Positions 26,301 through 36,279 are shown, counted from the stretch's first letter. The stretch: DNA of 64,000 nt from Pelagibius marinus (GCF_014925385.1 NZ_JACSDK010000001.1:1-64000); one strand, 5' to 3'. Program-made: numbers and translations. Notes: generated by a model from the sequence alone, not told the origin.

Positions 26301-26375
26301 CAGCAGCCCGGCGGCCAGGGCATCGACAAAGGACTGTCCGGCAGGGATCGTGAAGACGGCCGGCGCGGAGGGCAT
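23346..26375 (-). CDS. addB: Double-strand break repair protein AddB
   Basis: AddB is the second AddAB subunit, with an inactivated helicase fold and an active C-terminal nuclease. The 1009-residue protein, of the alphaproteobacterial type, starts MPSAPAVFTIPAGQSFVDAL and has ATVLLPTRRACRSLQAAFL where a Walker A would be, so ATP is probably not bound here. The nuclease motif is LTAKADRIDRM then LEIIDYKTGAPP near residue 895. The cysteines that hold an iron-sulfur cluster in Bacillus AddB are not apparent. The start at 26375 is set five bases after murU; the frame is open 72 codons further but those are murU antisense. Confidence 0.93.
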   Translation of the reverse strand: MPSAPAVFTIPAGQSFVDALAAGLLRRTAESPDRLAVATVLLPTRRACRSLQAAFLRASGGAPLLLPRLLPLGDLDPEELLFEAPFVGGSAAEATLPPAISAVQRQLLLASCILTHSRAVAAEAGASAMSEDQAIRLGAELARLLDQVETEGLDFAALQGLVPEDYAEHWQITLEFLTIVTEEWPKILAALGCIGPAERRRRLAELQAAAWRRRPPADPVIAAGSTGSIPATAELLKTVAGLPQGAVLLPGLDLDCDAETWNEIRRDPGHPQHGMAQLLDRLGLDRGAVEPWTEDPEAKGGVPQVDPARARFANLALRPPGATARWHEAQAADFGSALDGVRRADCADPGEEALVIALLLRRQVAQPASTAALITPDRDLARRVAVNLKRWGVEVDDSAGLSLANTPPGVFLRLTAAMVAERFAPVALLAALKHPLAAGGQSPAAFRRKVRALELRVLRGARPAAGLDGLRKALVGAGAGEGLVTWFDRLAAELAPFVEALGDGPDDRGAGDARRLSDLVEAHLAAAEALAASDKESGAERLWAGDAGEAAAAFAAELREAALATPVSKGLHYPAALEALMAGRAVRPRYGLHPRVSILGPLEARLQHADLLVLGGLNEGTWPAEVDPGPWLSRPMQSAFGLPLPERRIGLAAHDFFQGFCAPRVYLTRAERVEGAPTVPARWLRRIDALREGLGLSADLHGEQAQLKAWAAALDAPATVAPIKQPLPCPPVEARPRKLSVTRIETWMGDPYALYAREILRLRPLDPLDADPGAAERGTLVHAALERFLDAFPDALPADALDRLLEIGAEVFHPISAKPGAFAFWWPRFLRVARWFLAEEQARRPAIAESFVEVEGKLTLDAPHAPFILTAKADRIDRMRDGALEIIDYKTGAPPEKKKVERGFAPQLPLEAAIALAGGFEGLPGGPVGSLAFWRLSGGTPPGEVLAASRSDPATLAAQALEGLQRLVAEFDNPKTPYACRPRPELAPRFNDYDHLSRLAEWAVGPDES

Positions 26376-26379
26376 CGCG

Positions 26380-27114
26380 CTATCTCTGGCCCGAGGACTC
26401 GGCGAGATAGTGCAGGGCATCCTCGACCGCGCGCAGTTCCTCCGGCGTGCCGACGTGATACCACTCGCCGTCGTGGCGCAGGCCCCAGAGGCGCTCGGCC
26501 TCCTGCGCCTTGTCGTAGAGCTTGTTGAGCGAGAAGGAACCGGCGGGCGCGCCCGCGAAGAGGCGCGGGTGCAGGATCTGGATGCCGGCATGGATAAAGG
26601 GCGCGATCTGGCGCTCCTGACGGCGGCGCAGGCGGCCCGACGGGTCCATGAGATAGTCGCCGATGCCTTCGTAGCCGAAGGCGCTGACGGTCGGATGCAG
26701 CAGCAGAAGCGCGTCCATCTCCTTTTCGTCCCAGGCCAAGGCGAGGCGTCGCAGCGCCGGGGTCAGGCCATCGAGCCAGCAGACGTCGCCGTTCAGGACG
26801 AAGAAGGGATCTTCGCCCAGCAGCGGCAGGGCCTTGGTCACACCGCCGCCGGTCTCCAGCAGGTCTTCCTCTTCGGAGAACACGATCTGCGGGCCGCTGC
26901 GGCCCTTCAGATGCGCTTCGATCATCTCGCCGAGATAATGCAGGTTCACGACCACTTTGGTGATGCCCGCGTCCTCGAGGCGGTCGAGGATGGTGTCCAG
27001 CATCGCCCGGCCGCGCACCTGGACCAGCGGCTTGGGCAGGCTGTCGGTAATCGGGCGCATACGTTGACCGAGGCCCGCCGCGAGAACCATGGCGGTCTTG
27101 GGGGTATCGGTCAT
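26380..27114 (-). CDS. murU: N-acetylmuramate-1-phosphate uridylyltransferase (MurU)
   Basis: MurU makes UDP-MurNAc from MurNAc-1-phosphate, bypassing de novo UDP-MurNAc synthesis in peptidoglycan recycling. The 244-residue protein has the nucleotidyltransferase signature AMVLAAGLGQRMRPITDSLPKPLV (residues 8-31), the NGDVCW metal site near residue 109 and a YHVGTPEELRAVE ending. The immediate upstream gene is the matching sugar kinase AmgK, with a 4-base overlap, which favours MurU over a generic mannose-1-phosphate guanylyltransferase. Confidence 0.88.
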   Translation of the reverse strand: MTDTPKTAMVLAAGLGQRMRPITDSLPKPLVQVRGRAMLDTILDRLEDAGITKVVVNLHYLGEMIEAHLKGRSGPQIVFSEEEDLLETGGGVTKALPLLGEDPFFVLNGDVCWLDGLTPALRRLALAWDEKEMDALLLLHPTVSAFGYEGIGDYLMDPSGRLRRRQERQIAPFIHAGIQILHPRLFAGAPAGSFSLNKLYDKAQEAERLWGLRHDGEWYHVGTPEELRAVEDALHYLAESSGQR

Positions 27115-28160
27115 ACCTTCGTTTCCTCTTGCGTATCGGGATCTTCATGGGGCCTTGCGGGAACGCCGCGCAGCGCGGCGGGAGCCTCGCGGTCGAACCA
27201 GTCTTTCACCGGCGCCAGAACCGGCTGCCGCAGGTCGCCTTCCAGCAGGCGCCAGACACGCGGGATGTGCTGCAGGTAGCCGTGCTTGCCGTCGCGGCGC
27301 GACAGGCGCGTGAAGATTCCGATGATCTTGGCGTTGCGCTGCGCGCCGAGGGCGTAATAGGAGGCGGTGAAGGCCCAGCGGTCGATCTCGTTGCGCATGC
27401 CGGCGTGATAGCGCTCCAGCATCTCGGTCACCACCGCCTCGGAAACGTCGCGGCGCGCATCCTCCAGCAGGGAGACGAGGTCGTAGCTGATGGGGCCGAT
27501 GACACCGTCCTGGAAATCCAGCAGGCCGCAGCGCGCGACTCCCTCGCGGCCTTCCAGGACCATGAGGTTGTCGACGTGGTAGTCGCGCAGCACCAGTTTG
27601 TGCGGCACCTGGTCTGCAGGGGGCAGCATGGCCGGCAGGACCTCGCGCCAGGCCGCCAGGTAGGACTCGCGCTGCGCTGCCGGCGTCTCCCGCCCGGTCA
27701 TGGCCGGCAGGAACCAGTCGACCAGCAGGGCCGCCTCGGTCAGCAGCTTTTCCTCGTCGTAAGGCGGGATCTTCGGGGACTCCACCCACCAGCCGTGATG
27801 CAGGGCGACCAGGGTGTCCGTCGCCAGGCGGTAGAGCTCCGCCTCGTCGGCGCCTTCGGCCAGGGCGCGGGTGAAGGTGGTGTCGCCGAAATCCTCCAGC
27901 AGCAGGAAGCCGGCCTCGCGGTCGATGGCCAGCGTCTGCGGCGCGCTGAGACCGATCTCGTCCAGGCAGCCGGCGAGGAAGTCGAAGATGTCGACGTTCT
28001 CCTGCGGCGGCGGCGCGTCCATCAGCACCGCCCTCTTGCCGTCCCAGGTCAGGCGGTCGTAGCGCCGGAAGGAGGCGTCGGCCGCCAGCACCCGGCGCTC
28101 GGCAGCGCCCCAGCCGGCCGACTCCAGAAAGCGCTGCAGCAGTGCCTCACGATCCGCCAT
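27111..28160 (-). CDS. amgK: N-acetylmuramate/N-acetylglucosamine kinase (AmgK)
   Basis: AmgK phosphorylates the anomeric carbon of MurNAc and GlcNAc recovered from cell-wall turnover, feeding MurU. The 349-residue protein is an aminoglycoside-phosphotransferase-fold kinase: FRRYDRLTWDGKRAVLMDAPP at the N terminus, FLLLEDFGDTTF, KLVLRDYHVDNLMVLEG (catalytic HxDxxxxN, here YHVDNL) and GLLDFQDGVIGPISYDLVSLL (metal-binding aspartate). ATG 28160 is chosen because it overlaps the tsaE stop as TGATG and gives the family N terminus; upstream codons are in tsaE. Confidence 0.88.
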   Translation of the reverse strand: MADREALLQRFLESAGWGAAERRVLAADASFRRYDRLTWDGKRAVLMDAPPPQENVDIFDFLAGCLDEIGLSAPQTLAIDREAGFLLLEDFGDTTFTRALAEGADEAELYRLATDTLVALHHGWWVESPKIPPYDEEKLLTEAALLVDWFLPAMTGRETPAAQRESYLAAWREVLPAMLPPADQVPHKLVLRDYHVDNLMVLEGREGVARCGLLDFQDGVIGPISYDLVSLLEDARRDVSEAVVTEMLERYHAGMRNEIDRWAFTASYYALGAQRNAKIIGIFTRLSRRDGKHGYLQHIPRVWRLLEGDLRQPVLAPVKDWFDREAPAALRGVPARPHEDPDTQEETKV

Positions 28161-28666
28161 CAGCTCCGCAACTCCGCCAGACGTTGGGGCCAGTCGCCGG
28201 CACCGTCCAGGCACGCCGCGCGCGCGCCCTCATCGCCGTAGCTCAGGGTGAGCGAAAGCGCCTCGGCCGGCAGCAGGCCGCCCAGGCGTTCGGGCCACTC
28301 GATGAGGGTGATGCCCTCGCCCAGCGCTTCGGAAAGGCCCAGCTCGTGGACCTCCGCCGGGTCCTCGATGCGATAGAGGTCGAAATGCCAGACCGGCGCC
28401 GGGTCGCGCTCGTAGACCTGCACCAGGGTGAAGGTCGGGCTCGGCACCTCCTCTTCCGCCGCGCCTTCCGGGCCCGGCAGGGCGCGGATCAGGGCGCGGG
28501 CCAGCGCCGTCTTGCCGGCGCCGAGATCACCGTAGAGGGCCACCACGTCGCCGGGCCGCAGGATCGCCGCCAGGGCGCGGCCCAGCCGCTCGGTCGCTTC
28601 GAGGTCGGGCAGCGGCAGACGAAGGGGCAGAGCGCTGGCTGAAGGCATGGGAGTCGCTGTCATCAT
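28160..28666 (-). CDS. tsaE: tRNA threonylcarbamoyladenosine biosynthesis protein TsaE
   Basis: TsaE is the ATPase that powers turnover of the TsaBD complex making the t6A modification at position 37 of ANN-decoding tRNAs. The 168-residue protein has Walker A LYGDLGAGKTALARALI near residue 44, the SPTFTLVQVY motif, HFDLYRIEDPAEVHELG and the IEWPERL segment. It is somewhat longer than the usual 150 residues at the N terminus; Met2 or Met7 are alternative starts. It heads the tsaE-amgK-murU-addB-addA string and is divergent from the reductase at 28920. Confidence 0.95.
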   Translation of the reverse strand: MMTATPMPSASALPLRLPLPDLEATERLGRALAAILRPGDVVALYGDLGAGKTALARALIRALPGPEGAAEEEVPSPTFTLVQVYERDPAPVWHFDLYRIEDPAEVHELGLSEALGEGITLIEWPERLGGLLPAEALSLTLSYGDEGARAACLDGAGDWPQRLAELRS

Positions 28667-28776
28667 CTGCGGGCTGTTTTACCGGGCGACCAGGGCTGCG
28701 GCAACTGTCGCGGGCGCGCGCCCGGCCGGGCGGCCGGGCCGCAAAACGGCCGCGGGCGGCCGCAGCCCGGCTTGTA

Positions 28777-28805
28777 TTGGACAGCCTCGCCCGCCATGTT
28801 AAGCC
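28777..28805 (+). promoter_or_regulatory. Candidate promoter before the ferredoxin/flavodoxin reductase gene
   Basis: TTGGAC (28777-28782) and TAAGCC (28800-28805) are 17 bases apart in the 253-base divergent gap between tsaE and the reductase. The rest of the gap is very G+C-rich with several imperfect GGCCG/CGGCC stems and no gene. Confidence 0.3.
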
Positions 28806-28919
28806 CTGCAATCCCAGCGCCTTCATGGAGGGCGCGCCTTGACCCTTCCCCGGCCGCGCGGGGCGCGAGAAACTCTTAGGAAACAAGGGCCCGGCCGCGG
28901 CCCGCAAGGGAGAAGCTTC

Positions 28920-30002
28920 TTGCCGGATCAGACCCTCTCATCCGCCCCCCCCTCCACCCAGGACCCCCTGACGACGGATGTGGCGATCATCGGCGCCGGC
29001 CCGGTGGGGCTCTTCGCCGTCTTCGAATGCGGCATGCTGAAGATGCGCTGCCGGGTCATCGACACCCTGGAGGTGATCGGCGGCCAGTGCGCGGCGCTCT
29101 ACCCGGAAAAGCCGATCTACGACATTCCCGGCTACCCGCAGGTCATGGCCCAGGAACTGGTCGACCGCCTGGCCGAGCAGGCCGCGCCCTTCGAGCCGGT
29201 CTACCACCTGGGTCAGCAGGTGACCGGGCTGGAGCGCCAGGAGGCCCATCAAGAGGGTGGAGGCCGCTGGCGACTGACCACCTCGACCGGCGCGCAGATC
29301 GACGCCGCCGCCGTCGTCATCGCCGCCGGCTGCGGCGCCTTCGGCCCCAACCGGCCGCCGCTGGCCGGCATCGAGGATTACGAAGGCACCTCCGTCCACT
29401 ACCTGGTGCAGCGCCGCGAGGCCTTTCGCGGCCGCCGCGTGGTCATCGCCGGCGGTGGCGACTCCGCCGTCGACTGGGCGATCTCCCTGGCCGAACTGGC
29501 CGAGAAGGTCTACGTGGTGCACCGGCGGCCCAAGTTCCGCGCCGCCCCGGAGAGCGTCGAGCGCCTGCACCGCCTGGCCGAGAGCGGCAAGATCGAGCTG
29601 GTGATCCCCTATCAGCTCGCCGCGCTGGAAGGCGACGGGCGGCAACTGAGCGGTGTCGTGGTGGCCGACATGACCGGCGTGCGCAAACTGATCGCGGCCG
29701 ACAGCCTGCTGCCCTTCTTCGGCCTCTCCATGAACCTGGGGCCGATCGCCGACTGGGGCCTGCAGCTCGACCATCATCACATCACCGTCAATCCGGCGAC
29801 CAGCGAGACCAGCGCCGCAGGCATCTTCGCCATCGGCGACATCGCCCACTACCAGGGCAAGCTGAAGCTGATCCTCACCGGTTTTTCCGAGGCGGCCATG
29901 GCCGCCCACGCCATCCGCCCGCTGGTCTACCCGGGCGAGGCGCTGCACTGGGAATACTCCACCACAAAGGGCGTGCCGGCGGGCGAGACGGCGGCGGGCT
30001 AG
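28920..30002 (+). CDS. Thioredoxin-reductase-like ferredoxin/flavodoxin-NADP+ reductase
   Basis: A 360-residue FAD/NAD(P)H oxidoreductase of the type that passes electrons between NADPH and ferredoxin or flavodoxin. It has the FAD loop VAIIGAGPVGLFAVFECG near residue 22, GGQCAALYPEKPIYDIPGYP, the NADPH loop VVIAGGGDSAVDWAISLA near residue 174 and FAIGDIAHYQGKLKLILTGF. The redox CxxC of true thioredoxin reductases is absent between the two domains, as expected for this reductase class. TTG 28920 is chosen because AAGGGAGAAG lies just upstream; an ATG at 28839 is in frame but poorly placed. Confidence 0.88.
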   Translation: MPDQTLSSAPPSTQDPLTTDVAIIGAGPVGLFAVFECGMLKMRCRVIDTLEVIGGQCAALYPEKPIYDIPGYPQVMAQELVDRLAEQAAPFEPVYHLGQQVTGLERQEAHQEGGGRWRLTTSTGAQIDAAAVVIAAGCGAFGPNRPPLAGIEDYEGTSVHYLVQRREAFRGRRVVIAGGGDSAVDWAISLAELAEKVYVVHRRPKFRAAPESVERLHRLAESGKIELVIPYQLAALEGDGRQLSGVVVADMTGVRKLIAADSLLPFFGLSMNLGPIADWGLQLDHHHITVNPATSETSAAGIFAIGDIAHYQGKLKLILTGFSEAAMAAHAIRPLVYPGEALHWEYSTTKGVPAGETAAG

Positions 30003-30053
30003 ATCAGAGCAACTTGTCCGCGTCCACCTGGAGGCGGGTTGCTCCAGCGGCGC

Positions 30054-32429
30054 CTACTCCGCCACGTCGCGGTCGACGGCGTCTTCGTCGCCGCTGTCCA
30101 GTGGCATCTGGCCCAACGGCACGTGGCAGATCACCTGGGTGCCGCCGCCGACGCGGGATTCCAGCTCCACCCGGCCGCCGTGCAGCTCGATGAGGCTCTT
30201 CACCAGCGAGAGACCGAGGCCGGCGCCGCTGTGGCGCGTCTCCAGGGAGCCGCGCTCGAACTTGCCGAAGACCCGCTCGCGGTCCTCCTCCGGGATGCCG
30301 ATGCCGGTGTCGGAGACCTCCAGCAGCACTTCCTCGGGCAGGCGCTTGGCGGCGATCGTCACCACGCCGCCTTCCTTGGTGAACTTCAAGGCGTTGGACA
30401 GCAGGTTGAAGAGGGCCTGGCGCAGGCGCCGTCCGTCGGCCAGCAGCTCGCCGGCCTCTTCGTCGCAGACCAGCTTCAGCTCGATGTTGCGGCTGTGCGC
30501 GCGCTCGCGGCCCAGGGTGAAGATCGATTCCAGCAGGGAGTGAATGTCGGTCGGCTGCAGGTCGAGCTGCAGGTAGCCGGCCTCGATGGAGGCCAGGTCG
30601 AGGATGTCGTTGATCAGCGCGATGAGCTGCTGCGAGGACTGCACGATGGCGTGGCTGTACTCGAGCTGGCGCTCGTTCAGCTCGCCGAAGAACTGGTTCT
30701 CCAGCACCTCGGCGAAGCCGATGATGGCGTTCAGCGGCGTGCGCAATTCGTAGGAGATGTTGGCGATGAACTCCGACTTCAGGCGGTCGGCGGTCTCCAG
30801 CGCCTCGTTGCGCTCGATGAGGGCGCGCTCGACGCGCAGGGTGTCGGTCACGTCGACATAGCTGAACAGCACGCCGCCGTCGGGCAGCGGCACCTGCGCC
30901 CAGTCGATGGCGGAGCCGTCACTGCGTTCAATGCGGCCGCTGCGCGTATCGGGATCGGTGGTGCGGGTAATGATCTGCTCGGCATAGGCCGGCCAGTCTT
31001 CATCGGCGATGTCGAACAGGCTGCGCGCCTTGACCAGGACGTCGCGCACATGCGGCTCGCCGCGCAGGAACTCCACATCCAGATGCCACATCTCGCAGAG
31101 CCCTGGATTGAAGAGCTTCAGGCGGCCGTCGGCGCCGTAGACCGCGACGCCTTCGTAGAGATTGTCGATGGTCTCGCGCTGCACCTCGGTCAGGGTGTTG
31201 TAGCTGCGCTCCAGCGCCAGGCGATCGGTCACGTCCTCGTAGGACAGCAGGATGCCGCCGAAGGGATGCGGCGTGACCACCATGCGCAGGGTGCTGCCGT
31301 CGGGCAGGTGCACCAGCTCCTCTTCCTGGGCGATGAGGGTCGCGTACTTCTGCAGCACCTCGCGCTTGTAGGCCGGGAAGTTGGGGAACTCCGGGAAGCG
31401 CCGGCGCTCGCGCAGCGCCTCCAGCACGTCGCCCAGGTGCGGCTGCGACTGCAGGAAATCCTCCTCCAGCTCCCACAGCCGCGCGTAGGCGGTGTTGAAG
31501 AACATCAGGTGCAGGTCGCGCCCGTAGATAGCGATGGCGGTGGAGAGGTTCTCCAGCATCTCCGACTGCACGCGGATGTGTCGGCCGAGCTCCGCCTGAA
31601 CCTCCTCCAGCTGAGTGCGGTCGAAGGCCAGGCCCAGTGTCTCGCCCTTGCCAAAGGGCAGCTCGAAGACCTCCAGCAGATGGCGCTCGCCGCCCATGAC
31701 CACATGGTGGCTGTCGCTGCAGGGCTCGCCCTTCTCGCGTGCCTGGGCCGCCAGGGCCTGGGCCGCCGCGGCCTTGGCGCGGCCCAGCAGCTCGGCGCCG
31801 TCCTTCAGGACCGTCTCCACCTCGGCGTCTACGGCCTGGGCGTAGAAGCGGTTGCAGTCGGTCAGCTTGCCCGTGCCGTCGCGCAGCCAAAGGGCCATGG
31901 GCAGGCAGTCGATCACCGCGCGAAGGTGCTTGGCCTCGGCCTTCAGCGCGGCCTCGCGGCGCGCCGCCACCGAGCGGTCCTCCAGCCACACCGCCCCCGT
32001 GCCGCCGGCCGGGCGGCGCCCGCGTAGCACCAGCAGGCGGCTGCCGTCCTTCAAGCGTGCTTCCGCGTCGAAGGCCGTGCCGGCGCTGTGCAGCTCCTGC
32101 AGCGCCGGCTCGACCCGCGCCCGGGCGCCGGCGTCGAGGGCATCGAGAAGCTGGCTTTCGCCGATCGGCGCCTCGGCCGGCAGGCCCAGCAACTCGGCGG
32201 CCGCCGGGGCGGCGGGCGGCGCGGTGCCGGCGCCGGCCGCGATCTGCGGCCCCGGCGCGGCGCGCAGGGGGTGGGTCAGGGCCTTGGCGCGGCCTTCCGC
32301 GGCCAGGGTCTGGGCCTCGCTGGCTTCCAGGGCTTTGCGTGCGGTGAGGGCGGCCCGGACGCAGAAGACCAGGGCGACGAGGGCAACAAGGAGAAGCAAG
32401 GGCCAGACGAGCCCGCCTGCCTCAAGCAT
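30054..32429 (-). CDS. divL: DivL-type PAS sensor pseudokinase with tyrosine in the H-box
   Basis: DivL is an unorthodox kinase that controls the CckA-ChpT-CtrA cell-cycle pathway in Caulobacter. The 791-residue protein has one N-terminal membrane helix (residues 8-29), several PAS modules between about 150 and 530, and a full kinase core. The H-box reads FIANISYELRTPLNAIIGF, with Tyr560 (codon 30750-30752) in place of the phospho-accepting histidine, the hallmark of DivL (Tyr550 in Caulobacter, from memory). The ATP-binding boxes are intact: LFNLLSNALKF, VSDTGIGIP and GAGLGLSLVKSLIELHGG. It lies between the tsaE region and ahcY. It should act by protein contact rather than autophosphorylation on histidine. 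Confidence 0.85.
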   Translation of the reverse strand: MLEAGGLVWPLLLLVALVALVFCVRAALTARKALEASEAQTLAAEGRAKALTHPLRAAPGPQIAAGAGTAPPAAPAAAELLGLPAEAPIGESQLLDALDAGARARVEPALQELHSAGTAFDAEARLKDGSRLLVLRGRRPAGGTGAVWLEDRSVAARREAALKAEAKHLRAVIDCLPMALWLRDGTGKLTDCNRFYAQAVDAEVETVLKDGAELLGRAKAAAAQALAAQAREKGEPCSDSHHVVMGGERHLLEVFELPFGKGETLGLAFDRTQLEEVQAELGRHIRVQSEMLENLSTAIAIYGRDLHLMFFNTAYARLWELEEDFLQSQPHLGDVLEALRERRRFPEFPNFPAYKREVLQKYATLIAQEEELVHLPDGSTLRMVVTPHPFGGILLSYEDVTDRLALERSYNTLTEVQRETIDNLYEGVAVYGADGRLKLFNPGLCEMWHLDVEFLRGEPHVRDVLVKARSLFDIADEDWPAYAEQIITRTTDPDTRSGRIERSDGSAIDWAQVPLPDGGVLFSYVDVTDTLRVERALIERNEALETADRLKSEFIANISYELRTPLNAIIGFAEVLENQFFGELNERQLEYSHAIVQSSQQLIALINDILDLASIEAGYLQLDLQPTDIHSLLESIFTLGRERAHSRNIELKLVCDEEAGELLADGRRLRQALFNLLSNALKFTKEGGVVTIAAKRLPEEVLLEVSDTGIGIPEEDRERVFGKFERGSLETRHSGAGLGLSLVKSLIELHGGRVELESRVGGGTQVICHVPLGQMPLDSGDEDAVDRDVAE

Positions 32430-32573
32430 CCGGTCCTCCGCGGCGCCGGGCCCGATGGTCTGCGTGGCATGCCAAATGGCCGGCGACCGTCCCCGCTGCT
32501 GTTGCGAAGACCGCCGCGCCGCTGCCCCGCCGGCCGGACCGGCGCTCTGTCGAGGCCCCTCTCACGGCATGGG

Positions 32574-32602
32574 AGTCTAAGCTGAAGCCGCGAAGGCGGC
32601 AA
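32574..32602 (-). promoter_or_regulatory. Candidate sigma-70 promoter of divL
   Basis: Read on the minus strand, TTGCCG (32602-32597) and TAGACT (32579-32574) are 17 bases apart, about 145 bases before the divL start. A perfect 8-bp GC-rich hairpin (32616-32623 with 32631-32638) between ahcY and this promoter lacks a T tract. Confidence 0.45.
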
Positions 32603-32648
32603 GCAAGGCTGTCACGGCGCCGGAAGGGGCCCGGCGCCGCCGCAGGCA

Positions 32649-34049
<1,401 letters not shown>

Positions 34050-34181
34050 GCTGTCCTTCCTACATCCGGGTGCGGCCACCTCACCGGCTCGGTGCCGGTC
34101 CCGCCGCGTCAAGAATAGAGCGGCTCATGTATCAGCCCGCGCGCCAAGCCGCAAGGCCGTGCGGAGAGGAAGAGATGCCGC

Positions 34182-35963
34182 TTAATTCGCCATTTCGTTG
34201 AAATCGTCTAGCAGGGCGGCGATGCGCCCGCTGTCGACCTGCTCCATGATCATCATGGCCCGGCGGCCGGCGGCGTGCATGTCGATGGAGAGGATGCGGC
34301 TCTTGACCCGGGGGATGGCTTTGGCGGTCATCGACAGTTCACGCACCCCCAGTCCCACCAGCAGGGCGGTAAAGCGCGGGTCGCCGGCGATCTCGCCGCA
34401 GACCGAGACCGGAATGCGCGCCCGCAGCGCCGCCTCCACGGTGAACTGGATGAGCCGCAGGACCGCCGGATGCAGGGGATTGAAAAGGTGGGCGACCTGC
34501 TCCTCGCCGCGGTCGATGGCCAGGGTGTACATGGTCAGGTCGTTGGTGCCGATGGCGAAGAAATCCGCCGACTGGGCCAGGGAATCGGCGGCCAGGGCGG
34601 CGCCCGGCACCTCGATCATCGCGCCCACCGGCGGCAGGGGGTCGGCGATGGCGACGCCGCGCCGGGAGAGGCGCCGGGCGGTCTTGTCCAGCTCCTTGCG
34701 CACGGCCCGGATCTCACCCGGGGTGGTGATCATCGGCAGCAGGATGCGCAAGGGGCCGTGGGCGCCGGCGCGCAGCATGGCGGCCAGCTGCGGGCGCAGC
34801 AGCTTGGGCTCCTTCAACGACAGCCGGATGGCGCGCAGGCCCAGCGCCGGATTGGCGGCCTCGCCCAGGTGCTCGCCGAGGGAGGAGGCCAGCTTCTCGC
34901 CGCCCACGTCGAGAGTACGCACCGTGACCGGGCGGCCCCGCATGGCCTTTACGATCTGCGCCAGGGCTTGGTACTGCTCCTCCTCGCCGGGCAGGTCGGC
35001 GCGGTTCATGTACATGAACTCGGTGCGCAGCAGGCCGACGCCCTCGGCCCCGGTCTCGACGGTCTGCTCCAGTTCGCGCGGCAGCTCCATGTTGACCTGC
35101 AGGGTGACGCGCTGGCCGTCGCGGGTCTCCGCCGGCACGTCGCGCAGGCGGGCCAGCGACCGGGCCTCGCGCGCGATGTCCTTCAGACGCCGCTCATAGC
35201 CGGCCAGCCGGCGGGCCGTCGGATTGACGATGATCAGGCCGTTGGTGCCGTCGATGATAAGCTGGTCGCCGCTGCGCACGGTCGGCAGCAGGTCCGGCAC
35301 GCCGACCACCGCCGGCATGCCCAGCGAACGCGCCATGATCGCCGTGTGGCCCTCGGCGCCGCCCAGCACGCAGGCGAAGCCGCCGATCTGCCGCGGGTCC
35401 ATCAGGGCCGTGTCGGCGGGCGAGATCTCCTCGGCGATGACGATGCTGCCTTTCTCCAGGCCGCCGAAACCGTGGTAGGCCTCGTCGGTGAGACAGCGCA
35501 GGATGCGGTGGCCTACCTCGCGCACGTCCTCGGCGCGGGCGCTGAGATAGCTGTCCTCCATGGCCTCGAATTCCTGGGCGATCGCGGAAATCTCCGCCAT
35601 GACCGCGGCCTCGGCGTTGCGCCGGTCGCTGTCGATACGCCGCTCGATGCCGCCGACCAGGCGGCTGGAGTTCAGCATCTGCCCGTGCGCTTCCAGGAGG
35701 TAGCCCAGTTCCTCGGCGGCCAGGCCGTGGATGCCCAGCGCTTTTGCCTTCAGCTTGCCGACCTGGCGCAGCGCCTTGTCGATGGCCTCGCCCAGGCGCA
35801 CCTTCTCGGCCTTCACGCGCCCGGCGGGGATCTGGTACTCGGGAACCTGCAGGTCACCGGCCTCGCGCACGTGCGCGGGCCCGATGGCCACGCCGGGGGC
35901 GACGCCGAGGCCTTCGAGTATCAGTTCCTCCCTACGCTTCTTGCTCTTCTTATCCGTCTTCAT
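34182..35963 (-). CDS. ptsP: Phosphoenolpyruvate-protein phosphotransferase (enzyme I)
   Basis: Enzyme I takes phosphate from phosphoenolpyruvate to a histidine and passes it to HPr. The 593-residue protein lacks the GAF domain of PtsN-type EI, so it is of PtsI size. It has the phosphohistidine in GGAEGHTAIMARSLG (His206), GADGVGLLRTEFMYMNR near residue 310, the RTLDVGGEK substrate loop, and IGTNDLTMYTLAIDRG and VSVCGEIAGDP near the C terminus. No sugar EIIBC genes lie nearby, so it feeds regulation. The start at 35963 overlaps the ptsH end by 14 bases. It could equally be called ptsI. Confidence 0.93.
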   Translation of the reverse strand: MKTDKKSKKRREELILEGLGVAPGVAIGPAHVREAGDLQVPEYQIPAGRVKAEKVRLGEAIDKALRQVGKLKAKALGIHGLAAEELGYLLEAHGQMLNSSRLVGGIERRIDSDRRNAEAAVMAEISAIAQEFEAMEDSYLSARAEDVREVGHRILRCLTDEAYHGFGGLEKGSIVIAEEISPADTALMDPRQIGGFACVLGGAEGHTAIMARSLGMPAVVGVPDLLPTVRSGDQLIIDGTNGLIIVNPTARRLAGYERRLKDIAREARSLARLRDVPAETRDGQRVTLQVNMELPRELEQTVETGAEGVGLLRTEFMYMNRADLPGEEEQYQALAQIVKAMRGRPVTVRTLDVGGEKLASSLGEHLGEAANPALGLRAIRLSLKEPKLLRPQLAAMLRAGAHGPLRILLPMITTPGEIRAVRKELDKTARRLSRRGVAIADPLPPVGAMIEVPGAALAADSLAQSADFFAIGTNDLTMYTLAIDRGEEQVAHLFNPLHPAVLRLIQFTVEAALRARIPVSVCGEIAGDPRFTALLVGLGVRELSMTAKAIPRVKSRILSIDMHAAGRRAMMIMEQVDSGRIAALLDDFNEMAN

Positions 35964-36279
35964 CGAACTTGCCGGCGACCAGCTTCGCCAGCGCCTCCAC
36001 CGCATTCTCTGCGCCGGGGCCGGAGGCCTCCACGTCGATCTCACAGCCCGGCCCGGCGGCCAGCATCATGAGACCCATGATCGAACAGCCGGAGACCCTC
36101 GTGTCGCCCTTGACCACGGTGATCTGGGCATCGAAGCTCTCGGCCAGCTTCACGAACTTGGCGGCGGCGCGGGCGTGCAGGCCTTTCTGGTTGCAGATGG
36201 TCAGGCGCCGCTGCACGGCATCCTGCGCCTCCGCCTGCGCGGCCGCGTCGGCTGCCGCATCTTCCAGCTTTCCGGTCAT
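35950..36279 (-). CDS. ptsH: Phosphocarrier protein HPr
   Basis: HPr carries phosphate from enzyme I to EIIA. The 109-residue protein is about 20 residues longer than standard at its acidic, Ala-rich N terminus. His35 in NQKGLHARAAAKFV is the catalytic phosphate carrier and Ser66 in SGCSIMGLMMLAA matches the regulatory serine phosphorylated by HprK (31 residues apart, as in His15/Ser46). HprK is encoded two genes upstream, so both phosphorylation states are expected. Ten bases separate it from the EIIA gene. Confidence 0.95.
   Translation of the reverse strand: MTGKLEDAAADAAAQAEAQDAVQRRLTICNQKGLHARAAAKFVKLAESFDAQITVVKGDTRVSGCSIMGLMMLAAGPGCEIDVEASGPGAENAVEALAKLVAGKFDEDG

Noticed and set aside
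34050-34181. S-adenosylhomocysteine riboswitch before ahcY
   Set aside because: The 132-base gap has one short GC-rich inverted repeat but not the conserved core I would expect; nothing supports a riboswitch call.
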